Positions 7,248-15,656 of a stretch of 64,000 bases of DNA are shown here, in pieces; position 1 is the first letter of the stretch; each line of letters opens with the position of its first letter. This DNA is from a virus. The stretch covers positions 210,139-274,138 of the IMG/VR virus record IMGVR_UViG_3300042482_001138, one strand, 5' to 3'. The position numbers and the translations under genes are program-made. A model generated the notes under the pieces. It did no database searches. It worked only from the letters and a program-made list of their open reading frames with translations, and was not told the DNA's origin.

Positions 7248-9164
7248 ATGAACAAAAGTTATAGCAAGATTAGGCACATCCAAGAATTAAACCGAAGACT
7301 GGATGAAAGTCGTAATGAAAAAAATGAAGAAAAATATTTGTTTGAAAGTTTTGGAACAAAAAACGAAAAAAACATATATCTTGATCTAATAGAAAAACAA
7401 AGAATTTTGGAAGAAAATTTAAAATTTGGTAATAAAAATTTTTTATTTGAAGCCGAAGAAGAAATTGATGTCGAAGATGAAAATTTAGATGACGAGTCTG
7501 GTTTGGAAACTGAAGCAGATTATGACGAAATGATTAAATTATATCCTAATGAATTTAAAGAGTTTTTACAAGATTTTATAAAACAAGTTGAAGCTTCGCC
7601 TGAAGCTAATGAACCAGAATCTTTGTCTGAATCATTACTCGATGATAATCAAGCTTTATTAATTTTGGAAAGGTGTTGTGCGTTTGGTGATAACTGTTAT
7701 TTGGCAGACTGTTTCAAAAAAAATACCAAATTCAAAAGATGGATGAGAAGGCAAAAAAGTGATCTAAGACAATTTAACACGAGACTCAAAAGAAAATTCA
7801 GAGATTGGATGCGTAATATTAAAGACATAGACTTAGATATTGAATTCAAAAAACATAAAAAAAGAAAGAAAAAGAAATCCCGAATACAAAGTAAGAGACC
7901 AAAAAGTTTACAAAAAACATGGGCAAAAAACAAAAGAGGTACCATCAAAATAGGAAGGGCCAGATGGTTAACATTTGGTAAAGGAAAAGGTTCTGAATAT
8001 GAAGAATTTGATTCTGAAGAAAGTCAAGAACCATCAATTCCTGAAGAACAATGGGCAAGCTATTTACAAGAAAATGACGGAAAAATGGTAAGTCTTATGA
8101 CAAAAGTTTCGAAACAAAATTGGAATACATTAAAAACTGATCCTGATGATATTGGATATGCAGTTGCCGTTTTAGAAAGATTCAATGACACTTATGAAGA
8201 AAAGAAATGGAAAAAAGTAGGGGTTGGTTTGGATGTAAATACTTTCAAACAAGAAATTGAACAGGATCCAATAATAAGTGATATTGAAGGTGAAACACAA
8301 GATTATCCTTACCAAACTTTTGACTTTCCATTTGATATGGCTGCAGAACCAAATTTATTTGTTAATAACCAATGGACAGAACAATATGCCACAGTATTTT
8401 CACAACAAGTTGATACATTAGTTAGTCAGGTTAGTGAAGTATTAAAAGGTTTGAACCCACCAGAAGGTAAACCTAAAGGTTATATTAAGGCATTATATTT
8501 AGAGTCTTCAGCGTCAAGATTCAGAAATGGTGGTTTGGCTAGTGATCTTTCTTTTTTAGAGTTATCAAATAAAAGATTAGATACCGCAAAACAAATCATT
8601 TATAATAAATTGAATGCAGTTGGTGTTGGGTCAGATGCCCAAACATTAGTAAGTTTCAAACCGGAAGGTGCTAATGGGGATGGTTCATCTGGACCAAATC
8701 CACCATTGAAATATGGTTATGTACCTAAAGGAAATGTAAAAATGGAACCTTTTTGTGCTAGTGGAAAACAAGAATGTACAATAGGTGGAAAGGTTGTTAA
8801 AAGAAATGAACTTGGAGAACCACACGCCACCGAAAAAGAGTACGATAAATACAAATATATCAGAGGTACTATCGTAATAGTCTTTAACGATACGGTTAAA
8901 AAAGATCCTGATGTCACGCCACCAAAACAAGATCCGAAGGAATTTGAGCCTGATTTTGAAATAATTGAAACAGATACTTATCCAATTTATTTCTACGCAC
9001 CTGGTAAAAAACCTTTTAGGATACCAATTCCAGGTATCAGAATTAAATGGAAGAAGTTATTTGAAAAAAGATCATTCGTGAGACGTGGTATACCAACTTA
9101 CGGACCACCTAATAAAAAACCAGGATCAACGAAATGTGAATTTTTTGGTGAAAACGGAAGATAA
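7248..9164 (+). CDS. Large leader-bearing protein with basic region and OmpA-like segment (638 aa)
   Basis: Start MNKSYSKIRHIQELNRRLDE fits a leader ending L-D-E at residue 20. An acidic stretch follows (about 75-140), then a very basic segment (about 200-240, containing KKHKKRKKKKSR) suited to contact DNA. Around residues 412-470 the sequence YLESSASRFRNGG...LSNKRLDTAKQII resembles an OmpA-like peptidoglycan-binding fold (Ser/Ala start and an LS-x-x-R helix), though this is a weak reading. The C terminus is Pro/Gly/Lys-rich. Acidic, basic and wall-binding parts together suit an ejected internal protein. Confidence 0.7.
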   Translation: MNKSYSKIRHIQELNRRLDESRNEKNEEKYLFESFGTKNEKNIYLDLIEKQRILEENLKFGNKNFLFEAEEEIDVEDENLDDESGLETEADYDEMIKLYPNEFKEFLQDFIKQVEASPEANEPESLSESLLDDNQALLILERCCAFGDNCYLADCFKKNTKFKRWMRRQKSDLRQFNTRLKRKFRDWMRNIKDIDLDIEFKKHKKRKKKKSRIQSKRPKSLQKTWAKNKRGTIKIGRARWLTFGKGKGSEYEEFDSEESQEPSIPEEQWASYLQENDGKMVSLMTKVSKQNWNTLKTDPDDIGYAVAVLERFNDTYEEKKWKKVGVGLDVNTFKQEIEQDPIISDIEGETQDYPYQTFDFPFDMAAEPNLFVNNQWTEQYATVFSQQVDTLVSQVSEVLKGLNPPEGKPKGYIKALYLESSASRFRNGGLASDLSFLELSNKRLDTAKQIIYNKLNAVGVGSDAQTLVSFKPEGANGDGSSGPNPPLKYGYVPKGNVKMEPFCASGKQECTIGGKVVKRNELGEPHATEKEYDKYKYIRGTIVIVFNDTVKKDPDVTPPKQDPKEFEPDFEIIETDTYPIYFYAPGKKPFRIPIPGIRIKWKKLFEKRSFVRRGIPTYGPPNKKPGSTKCEFFGENGR

Positions 9165-9169
9165 AAAAT

Positions 9170-9194
9170 AAAAGGGGACTAAGTCCCCTTTTTT
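9170..9194. terminator. Bidirectional terminator
   Basis: AAAGGGGAC-TAA-GTCCCCTTT with T-runs on both strands, between convergent genes at 7248 (+) and 9193 (-). Confidence 0.85.
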
Positions 9195-9744
9195 ATTTAG
9201 TAGATCTAATACAGATATTAAATGAAGATTTATTTTGATAAACCCCAAATCCGTAAGTTGTATGTTCACTATTTAACAACATATTCATGTGGGAATCAGA
9301 ACTAATAAAGATATCAAAAATACAATCAGCGATTACTTTGTTTACATCGGTACTATTGTAGTCAATTTTACTAATTAAAATAAAATTAATAGTTGCAATT
9401 ACCTCATCTTCGTTTTCTGATAAATTCACATCATGACAAAAACTTTCAGAAAGTTTTTTTGCGTAAGATTTTGATTGTTTTGTCATTTCTTTATTTTCAG
9501 TAACAGATGGCTTACCATAATCAGATCTGAAATTATTAAATGATGTCAAAAGATAACCATTAATTTTTAATGTATCAATTTTAGATAACATTTCTGATGA
9601 TGGGTAAGAAAAATTTCCACCATTTATTGGTGTTATTCTTTTTGTGGTTTTTGAAAAAGACCAAACATTAGAATACAAATCAAATGTTTGTGAAAAACAG
9701 TTAAAGTAAAAAATTAAGGAAAATAAAATAGAAAAAAATTTCAT
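9193..9744 (-). CDS. Secreted CAP-superfamily-like protein, second copy
   Basis: 183 aa with a signal peptide (MKFFSILFSLIFYFNCFSQ). The mature sequence has the CAP helix FNNFRSDYGKPSVTENKEM, a segment KKLSESFCHDVNLSENEDEV, and SDSHMNMLLNSEHTTYGFGV, matching the H/E and GxG parts of CAP domains. Only distantly similar to the 6569 protein but with the same layout (signal peptide plus CAP, minus strand, convergent with a leader-bearing gene). Predicted periplasmic or secreted; role in infection unknown. Confidence 0.65.
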   Translation of the reverse strand: MKFFSILFSLIFYFNCFSQTFDLYSNVWSFSKTTKRITPINGGNFSYPSSEMLSKIDTLKINGYLLTSFNNFRSDYGKPSVTENKEMTKQSKSYAKKLSESFCHDVNLSENEDEVIATINFILISKIDYNSTDVNKVIADCIFDIFISSDSHMNMLLNSEHTTYGFGVYQNKSSFNICIRSTK

Positions 9745-9788
9745 TTTGTTTTTTTTTGGTTATAACACAAATATACAAGATTTTATGA

Positions 9789-9797
9789 TATTTATAA
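9789..9797 (+). promoter_or_regulatory. TATTTATAA late-promoter-like box
   Basis: Exact copy, 17 nt before the ATG at 9815. Confidence 0.6.
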
Positions 9798-9814
9798 TAA
9801 AAAACAAAAAAATT

Positions 9815-10135
9815 ATGAAAAGAATAGTTAGATTGACAGAATCAGACCTTACAAGAATTGTAAGAAGAGTGATTTCAGAACAAGAAGAAGCCTTTATCGA
9901 ACAAATTGATTCGGAATTAGATTCTGTTCCTGAAGAAGGGGAAGATCCTGGTTTATTAGAAAGAATTATAAATAAAATTCAAGATGCCGGTCACGATGTG
10001 GAAATGATTATTAGAAGATTGAAAAGAAACGGTAGAAAATTCAAAAAACACATTTCTAGACATTTCCAACAAGAAATGATACAAGGTAAAAAAATGTGGA
10101 GAAGAATCAGAAAGAAATTAAATAGAATGTTTTAA
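9815..10135 (+). CDS. Leader-bearing small basic protein (106 aa)
   Basis: Start chosen at 9815 after the TATTTATAA box. The first 23 residues contain LTESDLTRIVRRVISEQ and are identical in protein to the start of the gene at 57235 although the codons differ. After I-S-E comes an acidic linker (EEAFIEQIDSELDSVPEEGE) and then a highly basic helical C terminus rich in Arg and Lys (RRLKRNGRKFKKHISRHF). A basic mature protein suits DNA association inside a head, as with T4 internal proteins. Confidence 0.8.
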   Translation: MKRIVRLTESDLTRIVRRVISEQEEAFIEQIDSELDSVPEEGEDPGLLERIINKIQDAGHDVEMIIRRLKRNGRKFKKHISRHFQQEMIQGKKMWRRIRKKLNRMF

Positions 10136-10170
10136 GTTCCGAAGTATAATTCCATTATACATCCACTACT

Positions 10171-10198
10171 AAACCCCAATTTTTTTGGGGTTTTTTTG
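10171..10198 (+). terminator. Rho-independent terminator
   Basis: AAACCCCAA / TTGGGGTTT stem followed by TTTT, ending the 9815 unit. Confidence 0.85.
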
Positions 10199-10207
10199 TT
10201 TAATTTA

Positions 10208-10216
10208 TATTTATAA
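10208..10216 (+). promoter_or_regulatory. TATTTATAA late-promoter-like box
   Basis: Exact copy only 4 nt before the ATG at 10221, so any transcript started here would be nearly leaderless. Confidence 0.55.
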
Positions 10217-10220
10217 GAAT

Positions 10221-10880
10221 ATGGAAAAAAGAATTTCAGATAAAAAAAGTAGAAACTTTATATTCAGAAGATATGGGTACATTAGACCAATAATCGATAG
10301 GGAAAAAAAAGACCAAGAACCTTGTTATTATAAAGATAAATATGGTGAGTTTGAAGGGTTCAAATACTACATGGAAACCGTTTCCACATCGGTTGTTGAG
10401 TTTATAATGTATTCTTTACCTGACTTTCATGATATGGATTCTGATGAAGAAGAAAATATGGTTGATAGTCTTTTAGGAGCCTTTGACGATATGTTTTTTA
10501 ATGAAATCGAAGAATATTATTTTAATTTTGATTGTGGTGAATATTTTCAAAACTTGTCCACAATATACGAATCGGTTTCACATCAAGTTTTAAGAAGACT
10601 TAGAAGGATCCAAGAAGTTAGAGACACAATAGAATTCCAAATGGAAATCCAAGACCCGTGTGATTTTGAAGATAGTGAAGAATTTGCCGATTTTTGTATT
10701 GGTGAAGGCCTAAGTTTTTTTTATGGTGATGAAAACTATGAAAGAGAAGATGATATATTTGCAGATGAAAATGATAATGAAGATAGTGGTAGGGAAGAAA
10801 TAGAACAAATGATGTATGAAGAATATTTTGACAAATTAGTTAAGTTTTGGGATGAAATTGTTAAATACGGTAACTGTTAA
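10221..10880 (+). CDS. Acidic hypothetical protein (219 aa)
   Basis: Start MEKRISDKKSRNFIFRRYG placed after the TATTTATAA box rather than at the in-frame ATG 36 nt upstream. A basic N terminus is followed by a strongly acidic body (Asp/Glu runs such as EREDDIFADENDNEDSGREE). No (I/L)xE leader of the usual form and no family recognised. Followed after 2 nt by another small acidic protein. Confidence 0.7.
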   Translation: MEKRISDKKSRNFIFRRYGYIRPIIDREKKDQEPCYYKDKYGEFEGFKYYMETVSTSVVEFIMYSLPDFHDMDSDEEENMVDSLLGAFDDMFFNEIEEYYFNFDCGEYFQNLSTIYESVSHQVLRRLRRIQEVRDTIEFQMEIQDPCDFEDSEEFADFCIGEGLSFFYGDENYEREDDIFADENDNEDSGREEIEQMMYEEYFDKLVKFWDEIVKYGNC

Positions 10881-10882
10881 TT

Positions 10883-11167
10883 ATGAAAATGGATCCACAA
10901 CTTTTACGAAGATATGTTTTGATTAAAGAATTAATTGATAATTCATATGATGTCTTAAGATCCGAAGTTTGTGATTATGCTTTTTCTGATTTTTTAGAAG
11001 AAGTTTGTTGGCAAGTTTCAGACCATTTGGATTTAGAAACTGTTGACTCAATTGAAAAAATACATAGATGGGTTAGAAATAATTTTAACGACTACATTAG
11101 AGAAAATTTCAATAATTTATTAAATGAAGAAAATTGTGATGATGATTTCTATGATGATGTAGATTGA
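10883..11167 (+). CDS. Small acidic helical protein (94 aa)
   Basis: Begins MKMDPQLLRRYVLIKELIDN and ends with an Asp-rich tail (EENCDDDFYDDVD). Two nt after the previous stop, so one transcript. The tail resembles that of the upstream gene and of 3559, pointing to a shared assembly or DNA-mimic property, which is inference only. Confidence 0.65.
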   Translation: MKMDPQLLRRYVLIKELIDNSYDVLRSEVCDYAFSDFLEEVCWQVSDHLDLETVDSIEKIHRWVRNNFNDYIRENFNNLLNEENCDDDFYDDVD

Positions 11168-11260
11168 TTATTCATCATTATTTTTTTTTGTATTTAAAAA
11201 ACAAAAACCAATTATCAACCAACCAACAACTAAAGTAAAAACTAATTTGAATATCATCAT
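11168..11260 (-). CDS. Putative single-TM peptide (30 aa)
   Basis: Minus-strand ORF MMIFKLVFTLVVGWLIIGFC followed by a polar tail (FLNTKKNNDE). It fills exactly the gap between two + strand genes. The composition is that of a membrane peptide, but with no independent support it may be chance in AT-rich DNA. Confidence 0.3.
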   Translation of the reverse strand: MMIFKLVFTLVVGWLIIGFCFLNTKKNNDE

Positions 11261-11267
11261 CTAAGTA

Positions 11268-11276
11268 TATTTATAA
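11268..11276 (+). promoter_or_regulatory. TATTTATAA late-promoter-like box
   Basis: Exact copy, 4 nt before the ATG at 11281. Confidence 0.55.
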
Positions 11277-11280
11277 GTAT

Positions 11281-11736
11281 ATGTTAACAAAAAAACAAAT
11301 TCAAGGATTCAAAATTCTCAATAATATTGTATGTACTGAATTTCCATACATAAAAAAAGTTGAGCCAGTACTTTCAGAAATTGATAGATATCAATTTTCT
11401 TTAAATGTTTTAGTGCATGTTGATGTTTTTGAAGTCAAAGATACTTTGAATTTAGAATTTAGATCGGACTTATCAGATAAAAAAAAGGAAAATCTTGTAG
11501 AATATATTTTAAGTATGAATGATTGGGGATATAATTATTTATTTACTATTTTTGATAAAAAGTTTGAAGAAAAAACCAATCGAAACTTCAATATCAAAAT
11601 TGAAACCTTTATGAATAGAGTGTACCATCAATTACCAAAAGATATGGTAGTTTTGGAAGACTATGAGTCTCTATTAAAAATTAAAGAACCTAAAGATCTT
11701 GAAATTAAAACTCTTATTTTTGTAGTCAAAAAATAA
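11281..11736 (+). CDS. Hypothetical protein (151 aa)
   Basis: Predicted alpha/beta protein beginning MLTKKQIQGFKILNNIVC, with an alternating strand region (YQFSLNVLVHVDVFEVKDTL). Similar length and pattern to the minus-strand gene at 16573 and the gene at 23455, which also carry a long hydrophobic-polar strand in the middle; a distant paralogy is possible but not demonstrated. No leader. Confidence 0.65.
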   Translation: MLTKKQIQGFKILNNIVCTEFPYIKKVEPVLSEIDRYQFSLNVLVHVDVFEVKDTLNLEFRSDLSDKKKENLVEYILSMNDWGYNYLFTIFDKKFEEKTNRNFNIKIETFMNRVYHQLPKDMVVLEDYESLLKIKEPKDLEIKTLIFVVKK

Positions 11737-11753
11737 TTTTATTCTTTTTTTGA

Positions 11754-11762
11754 TATTTATAA
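11754..11762 (+). promoter_or_regulatory. TATTTATAA late-promoter-like box
   Basis: Exact copy, 14 nt before the ATG at 11777. Confidence 0.6.
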
Positions 11763-11776
11763 AGAAACATTTTTAT

Positions 11777-12514
11777 ATGAAAAGAATTATTATTTCTGAA
11801 GAAGAAAGAAATCATATTTTAAAATCCCATGGTTTGAACGAATCATTGCCAGAACTTGATGTTTTTCCAATTCAGGGTGGTAAGTATAATATTGGATACG
11901 ACCCAAAATGGGACGACTTCAACAACCCTATGGGTACCGCAAACAGTGACTACTCAAGACAAGCAACCCATGCTGGCGCTGGTGGACATTTACATGGTCA
12001 TATAGGGGTAGATATTTTTGGACCCAAAGGTACACCTATTTTAGCGCCTGTTGATGGTAAAGTTAAATATGGTGGTAACGGTTTAACTGTGATAATAGAA
12101 GATCCCGAAACAGGATATTCACATTGGTTAGGTCACTTGGATACACGTACAGTAAATGAAGGTGATTTTGTATTTGCAGGTCAACAAGTGGGTACTTTAG
12201 GTAATACAGGAAACGCACAGGGAACAGCACCTCACCTACATTACAATATTTACAGTACTAACGCAGGATTTTATTCAGGCGAAGATCCTTTAAACATATT
12301 AAAAGGGGCGATCAATAAGACACCCAAAAAACCACAAGAAGTAGAGTATGAAGATTTAGGTACGAAATTTAAAAGCGCCTTCAAAAAAATATTTGGATCC
12401 GAAGAAAAAGATGAAAAAGGAAACGTCAAAGCTGAAGATGAACATGATCTTTGGGATAAAATGAAAATTGCTGGAAGTGTTTTCTTTGATAAAATTAAAA
12501 ATATCTTTGATTAG
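11777..12514 (+). CDS. Leader-bearing M23 (lysostaphin-type) metallopeptidase
   Basis: 245 aa. Residues 1-22 form the leader (MKRIIISEEERNHILKSHGL then N-E), ending L-N-E. The M23 domain (about 60-165) has every expected ligand: HxxxD at H75-D79 (HIGVDIFGPKGTPI), GHLD at H120, and HLH at 153-155. M23 enzymes are zinc endopeptidases that cut peptidoglycan cross-bridges or stems. The C terminus (about 190-245) is basic then amphipathic. First of a run 11777-14313 that also carries an NlpC/P60 enzyme. A hydrolase with a head-targeting-like leader suggests a wall-opening enzyme carried in the virion. Confidence 0.9.
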   Translation: MKRIIISEEERNHILKSHGLNESLPELDVFPIQGGKYNIGYDPKWDDFNNPMGTANSDYSRQATHAGAGGHLHGHIGVDIFGPKGTPILAPVDGKVKYGGNGLTVIIEDPETGYSHWLGHLDTRTVNEGDFVFAGQQVGTLGNTGNAQGTAPHLHYNIYSTNAGFYSGEDPLNILKGAINKTPKKPQEVEYEDLGTKFKSAFKKIFGSEEKDEKGNVKAEDEHDLWDKMKIAGSVFFDKIKNIFD

Positions 12515-12515
12515 T

Positions 12516-12803
12516 ATGGGACATATTAGAATTTCTGAAAGAGAACTTATAAATACAATCAAAAAAATTATAAATGAAAATAGTGATTTTGTTACAGGTA
12601 TTTCTGCATCAGAAAGAGCTGAATTAGTTGACGATGTTATAAACAGAATAAATGAATTTGGGGACGAGTATATTATTGCGTTGAATAAATTGAATTATGA
12701 ATTTCAACCAAAAAGAATTAAAAGAATGGAAAGACCTAGATCTATGGACGATGTAGAACTACCTAAAGGAATAAAAATTAGTAAAAGTATTTTTCCACGG
12801 TGA
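12516..12803 (+). CDS. Leader-bearing small protein (95 aa)
   Basis: Begins one nt after the M23 stop with MGHIRISERELINTIKKIIN; the leader ends I-I-N-E at residue 21. The remainder (SASERAELVDDVINRINEFG and a basic tail) is helical. Start chosen at the ATG at 12516, since the longer in-frame extension overlaps the M23 gene and lacks the leader form. Its stop overlaps the GTG of the next gene (GTGA). Confidence 0.75.
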   Translation: MGHIRISERELINTIKKIINENSDFVTGISASERAELVDDVINRINEFGDEYIIALNKLNYEFQPKRIKRMERPRSMDDVELPKGIKISKSIFPR

Positions 12804-13483
12804 AAAAAGAACAATTCAACATATTAGAAATTGAAAAAAGAAGGATTCTTGAAATGCATAATTTCAAAGGGAGTTACATTTCTGAAGAAAAAAAACCTAC
12901 TTTTTTGGTTTTGGAACAAGAAGAAGAAAATCCTGTTACAACTAACACAACAAGTATACCACCCGAAGTAAATCTCAACTCAAACAATGAAGATTTACCT
13001 ACTATGGAGCCACTTAAACCTGAAAAAATAGATGTCACTCTACCATCACCGGAAATTGTGGAAATTGGTAAACAGTATTTAGGTAAACCATATGTCTATG
13101 GTGCCCAAGGACCAAATAAATTTGATTGTAGTGGTTATGTAAGATATTTACTATCCAAAACGGGTTTATTGACAGATATAAACGACACATCTAAACTTCC
13201 TAGAACTGCTTCAGGAATGTATTCATCACCATCATTAACCAAAGTTAGTATGGAGGAAATAAAACCCGGTGACTTAGTTTTTTTTAAATCAGGATCAAAA
13301 ATTAGTCACGTAGGTTTGATTTCCAAAGTCGATCAGGATGAAAAAAATGAAAAAATATTTCATATGTTACACGCGTCTTCATCATCGGGAACCCAAGATA
13401 CAGAACAAACTCAATATACAAAAAAAGGTGTAAATAAAACCCCATATTGGGCACCAAAGATCGCCGGTTTCGGAAGAGTTTAA
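12800..13483 (+). CDS. Leader-bearing NlpC/P60 cysteine endopeptidase
   Basis: 227 aa, GTG start overlapping the preceding stop. The leader begins MKKEQFNILEIEKRRILEMH and ends Y-I-S-E at residue 29, close to the EKQRILEMH leader of the 1954 gene. A low-complexity linker (30-85) leads into the NlpC/P60 domain (about 86-227): catalytic Cys110 in NKFDCSGYVRYLL, His170 in KISHVGLISK, and a third polar residue near His191. These enzymes cut D-glutamyl-diaminopimelate stem linkages. Together with the M23 gene upstream it forms a two-enzyme wall-cutting set. Confidence 0.9.
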   Translation: MKKEQFNILEIEKRRILEMHNFKGSYISEEKKPTFLVLEQEEENPVTTNTTSIPPEVNLNSNNEDLPTMEPLKPEKIDVTLPSPEIVEIGKQYLGKPYVYGAQGPNKFDCSGYVRYLLSKTGLLTDINDTSKLPRTASGMYSSPSLTKVSMEEIKPGDLVFFKSGSKISHVGLISKVDQDEKNEKIFHMLHASSSSGTQDTEQTQYTKKGVNKTPYWAPKIAGFGRV

Positions 13484-13486
13484 ACT

Positions 13487-13801
13487 ATGAAAAAATTGTT
13501 TATAAATAGAATTTTAAAAGAGTATGTAATGACCGAGTCATTAATTTACGATGATAATTCGTTTATTGATGAAATTGATCAGATAAAAAGACTTTCTGAA
13601 CAAGATCCTGAATTTGAAAACAAACTTGATAAAATTTGGAACACTTTAGAAATTAAAGTTAAAAAAAGTGGTGGTGATATGTCAAACATTAAAACAAGCG
13701 TGAATACTTTGTTAAAAATGTTCGTTGAAAAACTAAAAGATAAAAGTAAAAATCCAGCTGTTTGGATAAGGAGATATAATGTTTGTAAATTATGGAAATG
13801 A
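13487..13801 (+). CDS. Leader-like small protein (104 aa)
   Basis: Three nt after the NlpC/P60 stop. Starts MKKLFINRILKEYVMTES; possible cut sites are I-L-K-E (residue 12) or R-L-S-E near residue 37. The rest is helical and Lys-rich. No family recognised; placed with the hydrolases by operon position. Confidence 0.65.
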   Translation: MKKLFINRILKEYVMTESLIYDDNSFIDEIDQIKRLSEQDPEFENKLDKIWNTLEIKVKKSGGDMSNIKTSVNTLLKMFVEKLKDKSKNPAVWIRRYNVCKLWK

Positions 13802-14313
13802 CCAAAAATGTAAATGTTGATAATATTTATTCTGACAGTTTGGAAAGAATCAAATTGTTGTATTCTGAATTCAAGAACTCTAAGGCAATAGTGTATGAAT
13901 ATTATCGTAGATTACACTTAGACATAACAAATAGTACTTTTGGTAAAGTTAGAAAAGAACTTATAGAAATTATAGATAACGCCAAATCAGGAATTGTTGA
14001 TTTAAAAACTGAAATAGTTAAGTACTTTAAAAAAAATAAAAGTTTAGTAACTAAATATTCTTTTGAAAGTGCATTTTCATTCGTAAAAAAAATTGATTAT
14101 ATAAAAAACCAAAATGCTAAAACCTTGTTACCATCAATAAACAAGGTTATAGTTAGATTAACTAATTTAGAATTTGCAGATAAAAACAAATTTAAAAAAC
14201 TGATAAATAAATTTTATTTTATTTTGAATAACTATATCAAAATATTAGTACCATCAGATAAAAGTGATTTTTTGATGGGATGGGTACTTGGAAAAGTTAA
14301 TCCCCAAAATTAA
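13792..14313 (+). CDS. Hypothetical helical protein (173 aa)
   Basis: Overlaps the previous gene by 10 nt. Lys-rich and largely alpha-helical (SDSLERIKLLYSEFKNSKAI ...). A second in-frame ATG lies two codons in. No leader and no recognised domain. Last gene of the 11777-14313 unit, which ends in a hairpin terminator. Confidence 0.65.
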   Translation: MEMTKNVNVDNIYSDSLERIKLLYSEFKNSKAIVYEYYRRLHLDITNSTFGKVRKELIEIIDNAKSGIVDLKTEIVKYFKKNKSLVTKYSFESAFSFVKKIDYIKNQNAKTLLPSINKVIVRLTNLEFADKNKFKKLINKFYFILNNYIKILVPSDKSDFLMGWVLGKVNPQN

Positions 14314-14327
14314 TTGGGGATTTTTTT
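14299..14327 (+). terminator. Rho-independent terminator
   Basis: AATCCCCAA / TTGGGGATT stem followed by TTTTT; the stem overlaps the end of the 13792 gene. Confidence 0.85.
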
Positions 14328-14751
14328 AATTAACTTCCAAAACTTCAAGATCAAAGATTAATTTTTTACCCGCTAATGGGTGATTACCATCCAATTTAAC
14401 ATTTTCATCACCAACCTCAATAACTCTAAAATTTATTGGACCCATTGGTGTATTTGCTTGTAACATGTGACCAACAACAACACCTTCAGGGACTTTGTCT
14501 TTAGGAACTTCTTGAATCATATTTTCGTTGTATTGACCATAAGCCATATCGGACTCAATTTCAATTGTTTTCTTGTGACCAACTTCCATGTCGATCAAAC
14601 CGTCTTCGAACCCTTTTATAAGTTGTCCTTGACCTAAAGTGACCGTCAATGGATCTCTTCCTTCATTTAAAGAAGAATCGAATACGGTACCGTCTTCTAA
14701 TTTACCCGTGTAGTTTACAGTCACGGTGCTGTTGTTTGTAATTTTTACCAT
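14326..14751 (-). CDS. slyD: FKBP-type peptidyl-prolyl isomerase, SlyD-like
   Basis: 141 aa. N-terminal FKBP half with VNYTGKLEDGTVFDSS and GQLIKGFEDGLIDMEVGHKK, the IF (insert-in-flap) region MAYGQYNENMIQEVPKDKV, and the closing NHPLAGKKLIFDLEVLEV typical of SlyD-type enzymes. It lacks the His-rich metal-binding tail of E. coli SlyD. The role is proline isomerisation and chaperoning of folding proteins in the cytoplasm. Rare in phages, so likely host-derived. Minus strand, isolated among + strand genes, and without an upstream TATTTATAA box. Confidence 0.9.
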   Translation of the reverse strand: MVKITNNSTVTVNYTGKLEDGTVFDSSLNEGRDPLTVTLGQGQLIKGFEDGLIDMEVGHKKTIEIESDMAYGQYNENMIQEVPKDKVPEGVVVGHMLQANTPMGPINFRVIEVGDENVKLDGNHPLAGKKLIFDLEVLEVN

Positions 14752-14796
14752 AATTTTTTTCTTTTAAAAATAATTAAATGAAATCGAAATGTAAAA

Positions 14797-14967
14797 TCAA
14801 AAAAACAGCAACAATATAAAAAACACGATATTTACTAAAATTCTTATTATATATAACCAAAGAAATAACCCCATAAACTTGAATATGATGTCTTCTTTTT
14901 TAAATTTTAATAGGTCAAATAAAAAATTTTTTATTGACGGCCAATATGACTTGATTAAGTTTAACAT
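14797..14967 (-). CDS. Small membrane protein (56 aa)
   Basis: Minus-strand ORF MLNLIKSYWPSIKNFLFDLL ..., with a hydrophobic stretch of about 25 residues (FMGLFLWLYIIRILVNIVFF) and a very short tail. It fills the otherwise empty interval between the FKBP gene and 15018 and lies upstream of, and in the same direction as, the FKBP gene. Function unknown. Confidence 0.45.
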   Translation of the reverse strand: MLNLIKSYWPSIKNFLFDLLKFKKEDIIFKFMGLFLWLYIIRILVNIVFFILLLFF

Positions 14968-15003
14968 AACCAAATTATATTATTTTTTTTTTATTAATCA
15001 ATA

Positions 15004-15012
15004 TATTTATAA
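15004..15012 (+). promoter_or_regulatory. TATTTATAA late-promoter-like box
   Basis: Exact copy, 5 nt before the ATG at 15018. Confidence 0.55.
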
Positions 15013-15017
15013 GTAAT

Positions 15018-15653
15018 ATGAAAAAAGTTATCTCAGAAGAATTGAATTATATCAAATATTTGTTTGATTATAAAAAAGGTGTTGTTATTTCAGAACAATC
15101 GGTAGTCACTGATACTACAACTTTAGACCCAAGTAATAAAACTAAATCAACGATAAATCAAACAAAATCTGCTAATTTACCTGTGGTTGACGAGCCAGAA
15201 CCAAGTCCTTCAAAACCAACAATTTCAACAACACAAACAGTTTCAACTACTAATGTTAATACTGTTGAACTTGAATCACAAAAAAAACAATTAGAAACGC
15301 AACTAAGTAGTATCCAATCAAGTTTGGACGTACTTAATAGAAAAAATGAAACTGAAGAAAGACAAAGAATAGAATCTTCAATTATTAAAAAAATAGAAGA
15401 CTTAGACACTTATCTTAGATCAAACTGTGGAAAGAAAATGACAAAACTCTGTAAAGAATACTTGAAAGAAAAAAATTCATATAACCAACAAATGGCAACC
15501 CTTAGAAATCTTACAACAAAAGAAGGTCCAGGTATGGAAAAAAATGAAAAGGATGCCGCGGACAAAACACAAAAATGGATTACAGTAGTTAACAATATCA
15601 TTGGGTTATTTACAAGTGCAATCGCAGCAACAAAATTGACTAAAACACAGTAA
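15018..15653 (+). CDS. Leader-bearing coiled-coil protein with C-terminal hydrophobic segment (211 aa)
   Basis: Leader MKKVISEELNYIKYLFDYKK extends to VVISEQ at residues 22-27, again I-S-E then Q. A Thr/Ser/Pro linker (28-80) is followed by a coiled coil (about 80-165) with a conserved-looking Cys pair (SNCGKKMTKLCKEYL). The last 30 residues (WITVVNNIIGLFTSAIAATK) could insert in a membrane. Shape resembles a fusion or channel-forming internal protein, by inference only. Confidence 0.75.
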   Translation: MKKVISEELNYIKYLFDYKKGVVISEQSVVTDTTTLDPSNKTKSTINQTKSANLPVVDEPEPSPSKPTISTTQTVSTTNVNTVELESQKKQLETQLSSIQSSLDVLNRKNETEERQRIESSIIKKIEDLDTYLRSNCGKKMTKLCKEYLKEKNSYNQQMATLRNLTTKEGPGMEKNEKDAADKTQKWITVVNNIIGLFTSAIAATKLTKTQ

Positions 15654-15656
15654 ATT

